From Coniferiporia sulphurascens (lineage: Eukaryota; Basidiomycota; Agaricomycetes; Hymenochaetales; Hymenochaetaceae), in NCBI GenBank assembly GCA_002794785.1, contig NBBA01000001.1:3782001-3846000 (forward strand): a stretch of 64,000 bases of DNA, given 5' to 3'. Positions 1 to 10,964 of the stretch are shown piece after piece (the first letter of the stretch is position 1; each line of letters begins with the position of its first letter). The notes beneath the pieces are model-generated. The model worked only from the letters and a program-made list of their open reading frames with translations, was not told where the DNA came from and searched no databases. The translations under genes were made by a program, and so were the position numbers.

Positions 1-1543
1 TACGTGTGGTACGTAAAGGTAGAAGTGTGTGCGTGGTAGTAAGATACCTTATGGCGGCACGGGTTTTGGTACGCTCTAGACGGAGCGGGATGGGCAGAAT
101 GGATGCGAGGACCTCTGAGGGGCCGCGTGGAGACGTGCGCCATGATCCAAGGATACGGCGACACGCCGCGGACTGCACGAGGGTCATCTTGTCACATTTG
201 CCTTTTTGCCGTTTGCCGGTAAACCATAGGGGAGATCCCCACAGTAAAACCGGCAGTATGCAACCGATGTATAGGCGTCGGAGGTGGAGCGGGTCGAGGC
301 CGCGTAGGGTGTTGCCCAGGAGTTCCAGGGCGCGAAGGGAGGACATGGCTTTAAAGCACATGCGCTGGACGTGGACCGTAAACAGCAGTTGCGCGTCGAA
401 AAAGATGCCCAGCCAGCGTAGTGGCCGGGAGGGCACGATGCGAAGGGGTCGAAGACCCTGGCGCGGCAGGTGTATCGGGTGAATGAGGGAGTCTTCGCGC
501 AGATCGTGTCGGCGGGTCCAATGGATGAGCTCAGATTTGTCGTCATCCAGTGAGAGGCCGAGAGCGCGACATGCGGCGGAGAAGGAGAGGTAGGCCTGCT
601 CGAGACGGCCGACGTTAGTCGTAATCGAACTCGAGGAGGTGGTAAGTAGGTGGTCATCCACATAAGCGCGGACGAACACGAGAGGGTCGGAGACCTGTAG
701 TGAGGTGAGAAGGCTTGTCGCGAAAAGGGCAGACAGTATAGGAGAGATGGGTGAGCCCTGCGGAACCCCCATGTTAGGGATGGGGGTTAGAGTGTCGGTA
801 AACCCGTCAAAAGACAGGGCGACCCGACGGTCAGAGACAAAGGACATGACCCAGGATATGAGGAGAGGGGGAAACCCTAGTTCAATGAGGACGGCGCGTA
901 AACGGGGGTGTTGAACGGATGGGAAAAAACCAGCCACGTCTACCGCCAGGGCGGAGGTAACTTGGTGTTTAGCCCATGCCGATTCAATTTCGTTGACGAG
1001 GTCGGAGGTGGCGTCCAAAACGCCCGATTTTTGTCGGGTACCGAATTGGGAGGGGGGGAGTGCACCGAGTTCGTTGGCAATGAACTGGATGCGGTTAGCG
1101 ATGATCTTCTCGAGTAATTTGCCCATTGTTTCTTCGAGCGTGATGGGGCGGTATGCGTTAAGCGCGGTGGGGTCCTTCTTGTTCAGTTTCCGGAGCATCA
1201 CCACCTTCGCGTCCTTCCAAGGACGGGGGTGGTGGCCAGCATCCAGGCACTCGTTAAAAAGCGCGAGGAGTGGTACACTATGGGCGGCATGCAAGCTTTT
1301 GAGGGCCTGGTAGCCAACACCGGTAATGCCCGGGGCACTAGAGTTGGAAGTGAGATTGAGGGCGTGGTCCAGCTCTTCCATAAGGATGGGGTGGTTACGC
1401 ATGGGGCGGGCGCCGACGAAAGAATATGTCCTGACTAAAGGGTTCTCTTGCGAGGCCCACCAAACGACTACACCTTCCTCGGGATATGGGGTTCCCACGC
1501 CCCTCCCGCTGTCCCCCAGGTTACCCCGGGGCGTGTCTGCGTG
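1..1543 (-). CDS. Non-LTR (LINE-type) retrotransposon reverse transcriptase, partial
   Basis: The minus strand is open for about 514 codons and runs off the left edge of the window, so the C-terminus is missing. It reads as a reverse transcriptase: a fingers region resembling APGITGVGYQALKSL, the block AYRPITLEETMGKLLEKII, the strand-switch motif GVPQGSPISPIL (near 740-775), and the catalytic box YVDD (near 653-664), followed by a thumb-like segment. This order is typical of fungal LINE elements. No stop interrupts the frame down to base 1. The upstream stop lies at 1544-1546, and the first residues after it do not look like an endonuclease, so the N-terminal APE-type endonuclease expected of LINEs is absent. 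The copy is therefore 5'-truncated, rearranged or spliced. It carries out target-primed reverse transcription in the family; activity of this copy is not known. Confidence 0.88.
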
Positions 1544-2340
1544 TCAAGGAATCAACTTAAGCAATGCAGTGGGAATTACCCCCACGCATACCCATGGCAG
1601 ATTTAGTACTCTGCGGCCGATGAAGGGAACTACCCCCCACCGCCCCGGCTCGCCCTTTCACAACGGAGAAGCCACTACGCCCAGAAGGCCATGAGGACTA
1701 ACACCCTAGCCGCTACTTAGGTTTCCCGATTCCCCGCATGCGCTTCAGACCCCGGGTTTAACCCCAGAGAATATGTGGTTAGACTTAGTCGCCCCACTTC
1801 TGGATCCGCAGCATACGGGGATTACCATGTTGCACAGGTGACCCCAGCCCCCTATCATCGGGAAGACCGAGGAGTTTCCCGTACTAACCACCTAAGGACG
1901 CTCCCACAGGATGATCCGAAGGCCCGTGGTGACCTGTCTCTAGCCACCCTTCCACAGCGTCGGGTCAGGGGCATTGAGTCGGTTGGTTCTTACCGCGACG
2001 CCACGTGTTATGAGACCCCTATTCCTAGGCAAGATGCCGTCATCAGAACCCTTCCGGGATTTGGGGTGGCAGTTTTCACTGTCAGTGCCAGGGACAGTGG
2101 GGTCCCCCGAAGGAGATTGCTCGGAACAAGCCGACCCCCTGGGGACAAGGATGATGTCCGCCGGACCACCTCTCCCCTGGGGACGTTAACGTCGTGTCCC
2201 CACCGACGGGCAGGCTAGTGCGCCTCTCTCGTGCCGTTGGCTAACCCGCTGGCATGCTAGAGCCGAGAACTCACACACAGACGGAGAGCCCCCCCTCCCC
2301 ACCAGAGCCAACCCTCAGACGGGCCAGATAGCGAGGGACG
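1544..2340 (-). mobile_element. G/C-run-rich segment upstream of the LINE reverse transcriptase
   Basis: This segment has no coding frame that I can support on either strand. It is unusually rich in runs of three to five G or C spaced every 15-30 bases. On the strand sense to the reverse transcriptase these are often GGGG runs. The composition differs from the aspartate aminotransferase gene next door, so it is probably part of the retroelement (5' leader or a diverged first ORF). The right-hand boundary near 2300-2340 is a guess based on the end of the C-run pattern. Confidence 0.35.
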
Positions 2341-2786
2341 AACTACAAACCCCCCCCAGCACCCCTCCTAAGCGAAGGAGATGGTGGTGGTAAGAGAACA
2401 AGAAGGGATGATACAGTCGAAGGTGCCAGTGGTCGAATAGCTTGGGCGATAATTCTTGAGGTTTCCGGGAGTTGAAATTCCATAAAGTTTTATCACACTC
2501 CCTGGAAGGAAATCTAAAGGGAGGAGAAGGGCGGCTTTTAATGAGGGTGAATGAACATGAGTGGCATACGGTAGCTGGGTGCCAGTGAGCTAGAAAGGGA
2601 TCGGCAGGCGATTACCTAAACGAAAAACGCAAGTTGAGAATTTCCAGGACAGATCACCTCACCGGTCTGCCAAGCAACTGATTCAGTAAAGGTTATTGTA
2701 TAACGGACACCTTCCATGGGTATACATATATACGATTTCCAAGTATCGGTAGTACTTAAGCTCTAATAACGGTCAGGCCGCTGTTT
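2341..2786. other. Intergenic, no gene seen
   Basis: This spacer lies between the retroelement-like segment and the stop codon of the aspartate aminotransferase gene. It is AT-richer than the element and contains no supportable ORF. It should include the aminotransferase 3' UTR. Confidence 0.5.
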
Positions 2787-4341
2787 CTACAACTCGCCCT
2801 TGACAGCCTTCGACACCGACTCAGCGAAATATTCTATGTTCGTACTGTTCAGGCCAGCCATCGAGATACGACCGTCTGCTGTCATATAAATATGCGCCTT
2901 CTCAGCGAGAGCCTTAGTTTGAGGCTGCGTCAATCCGGTGAAGCTACGAATTGGCCGTGTATCAACAGATTTTCAGATGCCTAGCGTTAAAAAGCACATA
3001 CCTGAACATGCCGATCTGAGACTTGATGTGGCCCCATTCTCCCGGTGTATTTAGCCCGACCAAAGTGTCGTAGAGCTGCTCTCGCATGCTAATTATCCTG
3101 TCCGCCATGCCCTTGACCTCACTTTCCCATTGGGCGTAAAGTTCCGGCGAACTTAGGATGGCGTTCGCAATGCGAGCCCCATGTACGGGAGGATTCGAGT
3201 ACATCGGACGAATAACAATCTTCAACTGACTGTCAACCCGAGCCCTCTCCTCTGGATCCTTCGTTGTCAACGAGAAAGCACCGACACGTTCGCCATAAAG
3301 ACCCATATTCTTTGCAAATGACTGCGAAAGTGCGATCTGGTGGCCTTCCGATACGAAGTGCCTTACAGCGAATGCGTCGCGTGACGTTAGACCCGAAGCG
3401 AAGCCTTGGTAAGCCATGTCAAAGAAAGGGAAGAGCTTTTTCTCCTTGACGACATCCGATATTTCCTTCCACTGCTCTGGAGTAGGATCGACACCAGTTG
3501 GGTTGTGCGCGCAAGCGTGGAGGAGAACAATACTTTGCTCAGGGGCATTCTATAAGACGAAATCAATGCGGTTGAAAGTATCTGCATGTCTAGAAACTTA
3601 CCCTGAGGTCCTCCTTCAAGCCCGCAAAGTCCAGCCCAACAGTCTTTTTGTCGAAGTAGCGGTACCCTCTGACTTCGAGTCCGGAGTCGCGGAAAATGGG
3701 CGTGTGGTTTCCCCACGAAGGCACCGGCAGATAAATGACTTTGGAGTAGGGATAGAAACGACCGAGAAAGGCACCGCCGATACGAAGCGCACCGGTTCCA
3801 GAAATCGATTGTGTCGCGGCAACCTACGTATTGTTAAAAGCTTTAGCGTCGAAGAAGAGACGGTCGCTTAAACATACGAACCGCGTTTTCGACCAAAGGC
3901 TTGCTCTCCGCACCATATGCGAGCTTCGCCGCATTCTTCACGAAATCCGGTAGGCCAGTTATCGGGAGATATTCCTTGTCAGGCTTGGCTGCGGTCAAGC
4001 TTTCTTCAGCCTGAGAATTGTTAATTCAGTCCGACAGAAGCCAATTAAAGCTATTTAAGGATGCACCTTCTTGACGCTTGAGAGAACGTATGGTCTGCCT
4101 TGCTCATCCCTATATGCACCGACGCCCAAGTTTATTTTGCGAGTATTCTTGTCTGCCTTGAACGCTTCGGTGACACCTTAATAATAATAAAAAGCAAATT
4201 TGCGTCAGATTCCGAACAGCGAATGACTCGCACGGACTCACCGAGAATAGGGTCAGGAGGTCCCGCCGGCACTGCCGACCATGTCGACAACGAGCGAAGG
4301 GGGAAGCGTGAACGAGAAATCCGCGCAGCGGAAGAAAGCAT
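2787..4341 (-). CDS. Aspartate aminotransferase (class I, PLP-dependent), probably mitochondrial
   Basis: This enzyme interconverts aspartate plus 2-oxoglutarate with oxaloacetate plus glutamate. The start at 4341 gives [20 protein letters not shown], an arginine/serine-rich, acid-free leader typical of mitochondrial import. Several introns split it: exon 1 is 4242-4341, and exon 2 begins at 4176 with a segment reading [20 protein letters not shown]. Later exons give the [13 protein letters not shown] region, the block [10 protein letters not shown], the PLP-lysine motif [20 protein letters not shown], and the arginine-containing [13 protein letters not shown]. The C-terminus ends [10 protein letters not shown] with a stop at 2787-2789. 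All hallmark family blocks are present in order with no frame break. The gene is head-to-head with aspartyl-tRNA synthetase, 279 bp between starts. Confidence 0.95.
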
Positions 4342-4620
4342 AGTGGGGAGTCGGGCTGAGCTCAGTAAAAAAAAGTCTCTAGTTTTGTGATGTTGCGGGG
4401 AAGCTGAGCAAAAAGGACTTCCCGGAAGCGTGGGTATAAAGCGGCCTCGGACGTTTACGGAACGAGGTAGGCCTTCACCGGGTTTTGTAATGCGATCGCT
4501 AAAAGCGAGCAGACTTGCTGATTCGAGTGTTGCCGTGTGTGACTCCACCACTCTGACCTCGTTTACCTCGAAGGAGACCGCCGCACAGTCCATATCACCC
4601 CTTGAAGCAGTCGAGTAACC
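4342..4620. promoter_or_regulatory. Shared divergent promoter region (aspartate aminotransferase / aspartyl-tRNA synthetase)
   Basis: Only 279 bases separate the two start codons, so both 5' UTRs and core promoters must lie here. I see no convincing named operator. The arrangement makes coordinated expression of an aspartate-producing and an aspartate-using enzyme possible, which is inference. Confidence 0.55.
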
Positions 4621-6646
4621 ATGTCTGAGCCCGCTCAAAACCCGACTCAGTCGTGAGCACGTTTCGTCCTTTGGCGCACTAAGATCGATCACGAGTCATC
4701 TTCCGACACTTAGGGCCGAGGAGGCCTCCAAGGGGCCGTCTAAAAACGAACTGAAGAAACGCGCGAAGGAGGAGGAAAAAGCCCGTAAAGCTGCAGAACG
4801 TAAGGCCAAGGAGGAGGAAGCTGCCCAGGCCAAAGCCGCAGCCGAGGAAGCGGCCGTAAGCATGCGCATATAGTCCACTCTACCCTACCACCTTACCGAT
4901 TCCCTGTGCAGGATTTTGCGAAGCAATACTATGGGAAGCTTCCACTAAACCAATCACAGGAGCGTCCTAATCGCCCAAGGGACAATATTGCCTCGCTTTC
5001 TGGGAAAGTAGGGCAGGATGTTTTCATCCGCGCGCGCATACAGACATCCCGCGCCACGGGAAACAAGATGGTCTTCCTTATGCTCCGTCAGAAAATTGAT
5101 ACCGTGCAAGGTATTCTTACGGTAGAGGAAGAGAAAGTTTCTCGACCGATGGTTAAATGGGTGGCTGGACTTCCCGATGAGAGTATCGTACTCGTCGAAG
5201 GAGTTGTCGACAAACCGAAAGAGGAAATAAAGAGTGCGACTGTAAAGGATGTGGAGATCAAGATCAGCCAAGTACTATGCATTTTTGTCGCCCATTTCAG
5301 CGTGCTGAATTGCCTATAGATTCACCTGATCTCTGCTCCTGAAGCTCGGTTGCCGTTTACATTGGACGATGCTTCCCGCGCCGAGAGCGAAGTGGAAAGC
5401 TCCGAAAAGCAGTTCAACAATGTCCTTCTTGAGACGAGGCTTAACAACCGGGTCTTGGACCTTCGAGTAAGTAGTTACGGACACGTGCAAATGGGTGTCT
5501 GGCGCTCACTTTTATCCCGTAAAGACGACCACAAATCAAGCTGTCTTCAAGCTCCAGGCATCCATTACTGACTACTTCCGAGAGTTCCTTATGTCAAACG
5601 GCTTCACGGAAATACACACGCCAAAGCTCCAGGGTGCTGCAACAGAATCTGGTGCCTCCGTTTTCAAAGTTAGCTACTTTAAGGGTATGACCTCTAAACA
5701 CATGTTTGATCTTCTAATTTAAACGACATTATTCTTTTTTTTGCTTTAGGGAGTGCATTTCTAGCGCAATCACCACAACTCGCGAAACAGATGGCTATTG
5801 CATCCGATTTCGAGCGCGTTTACGAGATCGGACCTGTATTCCGGGCCGAAGACTCAAATACACACCGCCATCTTACGGAATTCATCGGTCTGGACCTGGA
5901 AATGACAATAGAAGAGCATTATCATGAAGTTATGGAGCTACTCGACCAGCTTTTCCTCTCTATCTTCAGAAATTTGAGAGAAAAATGTCAAAAAGAAATT
6001 GAGACCGTTGGACGACAATTCCCCGCGGAGGAGTTCAAATGGTTGGAAGGTCCCGAAGGGACGCTGAAACTCACGTTCGCGCAAGCCGTTGACCTGCTGG
6101 TCGAAGATGGGGTAGACCGTTCTGTGCTTGACGACATTAAGTGAGTTAACTGGCAGCCCCTTCCCATTATCCCATTAACCATGTTTAAGCACTGAGAATG
6201 AAAAACGCCTCGGAAGAATTGTAAAGAAGAAATTTGAAACGGACTATTTTATCATAGATAAATTCCCTATGGAGTTACGGCCATTCTACACCATGCCGGA
6301 CGCAACTGATCCTGTAAGCATGACGAAAGTATACCATACTGTCGGATTTAACTTACCCAATTATCTGTAGAAACTGTCTAACTCTTACGATTTCTTCATG
6401 CGTGGCGAGGAAATTTTATCAGGTGCCCAGCGTGTTCATGACTCACAATTACTCGCAAACCAAATGAAAAGCAAAGGCGTCGATCCCGAATCGATGAAGG
6501 GCTATATGGATGGTTTCCGTCTTGGATGCCCGCCGCACGGCGGAGGCGGCATTGGATTAGAACGGGTGTTGATGTTGTTTTTAAAACTCAACAATATCCG
6601 GAGAGCTACCCTATTTCCGAGAGACCCAAAACGCTTGGAGCCTTAG
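4621..6646 (+). CDS. DPS1: Aspartyl-tRNA synthetase, cytosolic (class IIb)
   Basis: It charges tRNA-Asp with aspartate in the cytosol. The start at 4621 begins [11 protein letters not shown], and an intron at about 4654 joins to a lysine/glutamate/alanine-rich helix ([20 protein letters not shown]), the tRNA-binding extension seen in fungal and animal enzymes. Next comes an OB-fold anticodon-binding domain ([20 protein letters not shown] to about 5271), then the class II core: motif 1 region ([20 protein letters not shown]), motif 2 ([15 protein letters not shown]) and motif 3 ([13 protein letters not shown]). The C-terminus [15 protein letters not shown] is typical. At least seven short GT-AG introns keep the frame. 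No mitochondrial leader is visible, supporting a cytosolic role. Confidence 0.96.
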
Positions 6647-7490
6647 ACGACATGTCCGTAACTACCGCGGTTGTATTTCATGAAGGGCATTTTAATAATA
6701 ATCAATGTGTTTTCCATTTGCGTAAGGCAATTTATGCCTATCCCGAGAAATTTGCTTTTACATTTGTGGCTTCTGCACACCTAAGTGCCTTTCTATCAAA
6801 ATCGAGAGGCGGTATCAATATTGCCAGCAAAACCTTCCGAGGCTGAGTGCATGAAATCTGCGCTGATTCTCCAAAATTCCTTCCTATGCCTGACAATGTC
6901 GACACAACTTCGACAGTAATTCCTTGAAATTCCCCGAAACGAGCTCGCTCTGTTAAACCTCGCAAAATTACAAGCTGGCACTGACTGACGGTCAACTGGC
7001 TTCTGATACACTCGGACTGTCTGTCCGCATCGTCCATACGCGTCGAATATCAGCAACCCGCTGGCTGGACACAACTCGAGCTGCTCTCAAAGTCTGTTTT
7101 CCTTCCGGTTCTAATTTCGTCGGGTTTTATACGGTAGAACGTTCAGCAGCACATGTCAAACTTTGGTTCTTCAATGGCTAGCGAGCGAAGGACTCATGAT
7201 CAGAATGCTGATGAGCGGGCATACAGGTAAACTGTGTCTACCTCACAGGTATGTGGTATGTTGACTTCTGCATACCTCTGCACCTCGTCGTCCGGACCGC
7301 TCCGCAACGCTCGCAGGACCGCCCGTCCCTTTGTCGGATATGAGACAGAAGAAAGAGAGGGAAATATCGGACAACCGTCAAGCAGTGATCAGCTCTGTGA
7401 AGGATAAATGAGCTCGACGAAAAAGCGACACTCCCCAGTTCCACTGCAGAGTAAACGGCCTGGTCACTCTCTCGCATTCGCCTTTGGACA
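6647..7490. other. Intergenic, contains the xyloglucanase promoter
   Basis: No gene is supportable in these 844 bases. ORFs present on the minus strand have no recognisable domains and atypical composition. The right part should hold the promoter and 5' UTR of the xyloglucanase gene that starts at 7491. Confidence 0.5.
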
Positions 7491-10400
7491 ATGCTCCGAC
7501 AGGCTTTAGCTCTTTTCGTCGCATTAGCGACATCCCCCTTACTTTCTGCGGCCGCGATCGCACCTCAGGGATACGATTGGGCCAATGTTAAGATCGGTGG
7601 CGGCGGTGGCTTCGTCCCCGGCATCATTTTCAATCCCTCCGAGGAAGGTCTTGCATACATACGAACCGATATTGGTGGTGCTTACAAACTGAACTCGGAC
7701 GATACTTGGACACCCTTGCTTGATTTCGTGGACAATGATCGTTGGGCCTACTGGGGCATTGACGCTCTTGCTACCGATCCTGTCGATACGAACAACGTAT
7801 ACCTCGTAAGTTCGCTCTTCGGCCCCCAGCTGTCTACTAGTCCATAAATCTTAATGGCAAATTTCAGGCTACTGGCATGTACACGAACAGCTGGGATCCG
7901 AACAATGGTCATATTCTCATTTCAAACGACAAGGGCGACACTTGGACCGCATCGGAATTGCCCTTCAAAGTATGATTTTTTGCCCTACTTTCGCATTAGT
8001 CGTGTCTGTAGCTCAATCTTATTAGGTGGGAGGTAACATGCCCGGTCGAGGGATGGGGGAGGTATGCTTATTCTTTTTTGGCTTGACTACTTTCCGTTGC
8101 TCATGGTGGGATGCTAGCGTCTTGCTGTAGACCCACATGAGAACAGTATACTATTTTTTGGCGCGCGTTCCGGTAATGGTCTTTGGAAATCCACTGATTC
8201 CGGCGCGACTTGGTCGAAAGTCTCGAGCTTCACGACCCCCGGTTCGTCTCATCCCACGCCCACACCAGAAGTTTGCGCTTATTATCTGGTTTTTATGTTA
8301 GGTACATATGCTCCAGACCCTACAGACACAACTGGGTACAACAGCGATATTCTTGGTGTTTCTTTCGTTACCTTTGATTCCACGTCTGGAACCTCCGGAA
8401 CCGCCACTCCGCGTATCTTCGTCGGTGTCGCCAGCTTAGGCGAGGACAACATCTTTGTGTCGGAGGATGCGGGCGAGACCTGTGAGTAATTTCGTTCCGC
8501 AGCTCATCGACTTTTTCCTAACGGAATCGGTGTTAGGGAGCGCCGTCGCGGGTCAGAACAATACTTTCATCCCTCACAAGGGGGTGCTGTCTCCCGCGGA
8601 AAATACACTCTATGTCTCGTATTCCAATGGCGGTGGTCCCTATGATGGTACCCTTGGTGAGTTCGCATTGAAATTTGAAAGATATGATATTCACCATTCG
8701 CTATCTCTTCGCAAGGCTCCGTGTACAAATATGATATTTCCTCCGCGGTGTGGACCGACATCACACCCGTTTCAGGCGGTGACCTTTACTTCGGGTTTGG
8801 TGGCCTAGCCGTGGACATGCAGAAGCCGGGTACGATAATGGTTGCTGCGTTAAACTCGTGGTGGCCGGATGGTCAAATCTTCCGCAGTAATGATAGCGGA
8901 ACGACCTGGTCGCCTCTTTGGTCTTGGACGTCTTATCCAAACATTGATAAGTTCTACAAGTACGATGATTCTCTCGCTCCCTGGCTCGGACCTGACTACG
9001 ACGTCACGACGCTCGGAACCCTCCAAATTGGTTGGATGATGGAGTCCCTGGCTATCGATCCATTCGACAGCGACCACTGGCTGTATGGTACCGGTTCAAC
9101 AGTCTACGGAGGACGCGATCTGACAACCTGGGATACCACGCACAATGTCACTCTTAAGTCTCTTGCTGATGGTATGGAGGAAACGGCCATTCAAGCGTTA
9201 CTCTCACCCCCAATCGGCCCAAACCTCTTAAGTGCAATGTTGGACCTTGAAGGTGATTACTACTTGTAGAGCAGCCCCTTGACGCTCCGAACCCGCTAAC
9301 ACTCAGCCTATCAGGTTTTGTACACAACAGCATGACAACACCTCCGCTGGGCTCTTACACTAATCCTTCCTGGTCGGGAGCTGTCGATTTGGACTACGCT
9401 GGGAACGATCCGGCTACTATCGTTCGCATCGGCAATGGGGACAGCACTTCAGGAAAGCAGGTCGCTATCTCTACTGATTCTGGTGCTTCTTGGTATGATA
9501 GCAATCTTACGTCACTTAACAAATGCTGATCAGGATATTTATCAGGGCACAAGATTATGGCGCAGCAGACAATGTTACGAGCGGAAAGGTTGCGTTGTCA
9601 GCGAATGCTGATACTGTCTTGTGGAGGACCAGCGCAAACGGTGTTCAGGTTTCTCAGTACACTGACGCTTTCGTTGCCGTTCCAACTCTCCCAGATGACG
9701 CACAAATTGCTTCAGACAAAGTCAATAACTCAATCTTTTATGGCGCGTCAGGTTCACAATTTTACATCTCCGAGGACGGAGGAAAGACATTCGCGTCGAT
9801 TGCGACACTTGGATCGTCCACCGCGCCTGCCAGAGTAATTGTCCATCCCAGCGTCAGCGGCGATATCTGGGCATCAACGGACGTCGGGATCTTTCATTCG
9901 CTGGACTTCGGCTCGACTTGGTCTCAGCTTGATGGAGTTACGGAGGCATGGTCGATTTCCTTGGGAGCTCCCAAGACTACAGGCGGCTATCCAGCGCTCT
10001 TCGCCATTGCAGCCTTTGGCTCACAGTCTGGGTACTTCCGCTCGGATGATGCTGGGTTGAACTGGGTGCAAATTAATGACGAAGAGCATGGCTTTGGATC
10101 CTTCGGAGCAAACGTCATTAGCGGGGACCCACGCATCTACGGCCGGTTAGTTCTTATAATCATCTGAAGCGCCAAGATCAGTCCGTTTACATCCCCTTTC
10201 GTAGTGTATATGTCGGAACCAATGGTCGTGGTATTTTCTACGGCGATGCAACTGGGGCCGCACCACCTGCCACCGTTACCTCGACATCATCTTCAACAAC
10301 GGCAACATCTAAGTCCTCATCTACGTCTACCGCTGCTCCGACAACCACCAGTGCCTCTGGGTCAACGGCGGTACCGACGTCTTCGTCTTCTACTATTACC

Positions 10401-10646
10401 AGTAGCAACCCATCAGCCACTCAGTCCGTGTGGGGACAGTGCGGAGGTATGTGTGGGAGTTTCGGTGTTCATAATGACTCATACGTCCATTTAATTTAGG
10501 TATTGGATACACCGGTCCAACTGTTTGTGCATCTGGATCAACATGCACGGTTAATAATGACTGTAAGTTTGGTGTTTATATGTAGAAGATGGTGCATCTG
10601 ACGTCTTTATCCGGGAACAGATTACTCGCAGTGCATTCCGAACTGA
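7491..10646 (+). CDS. Secreted xyloglucanase, GH74 two-propeller enzyme with C-terminal CBM1
   Basis: The start at 7491 gives a signal peptide (MLRQALALFVALATSPLLSA). The mature part begins APQGYDWANVKIGGGGGFVPG, the classic GH74 N-terminus. Repeated propeller-blade motifs follow (DIGGAYKL, SNDKGDTWT, STDSGATWSKV, SEDAGETW, SNDSGTTWSPLW, SEDGGKTFASI, SLDFGSTWSQL, SDDAGLNWVQI). The family hydrolyses xyloglucan by endo or exo-processive cleavage. After FGANVISGDPRIYGRVYVGT comes a long Ser/Thr linker, then a fungal cellulose-binding module reading WGQCGG, GYTGPTVCASGSTC and YYSQCIPN with the conserved aromatics and four cysteines. Roughly ten short introns; for example 7806-7867 and 7970-8025. 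The frame is intact across all joins I checked. It points to plant-cell-wall degradation. Confidence 0.95.
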
Positions 10647-10964
10647 AGGTGACTGTTGATGGTCTCTGCTCGTAGCCTCGTAGTAGTTGCAAATTATATA
10701 GTAGTTTTAGCCTGTGACTGTAGATGATTTTGATTGACTACTTATGATATGGCAACAACGTATTTCCAAATCCGATACGTACTCTTGTCTCGCCCACCTT
10801 GAATATACCGAGAAGTGTCGTTTCTGTCGTAGATATCAAAACTTGTGCGTTACCGCGGTAATGAATGAGAAATAAGCGCGTACACTGCTAGCCGATACAT
10901 CCCGTAGTTACTTTCTGTTTTGGGAAGGTCGAGTCAACTGAAGAGAATCAGGAAGGCAAACTAT

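Noticed and set aside
1775..2218. 147-codon plus-strand ORF beside the LINE
   Set aside because: It runs through the C-run-rich segment with no domain and an unlikely composition.
7300..7305. Single CreA-like hexamer (GCGGAG on the minus strand) upstream of the xyloglucanase
   Set aside because: One six-base match is expected by chance; no tandem pair, so no carbon-repression claim is made.
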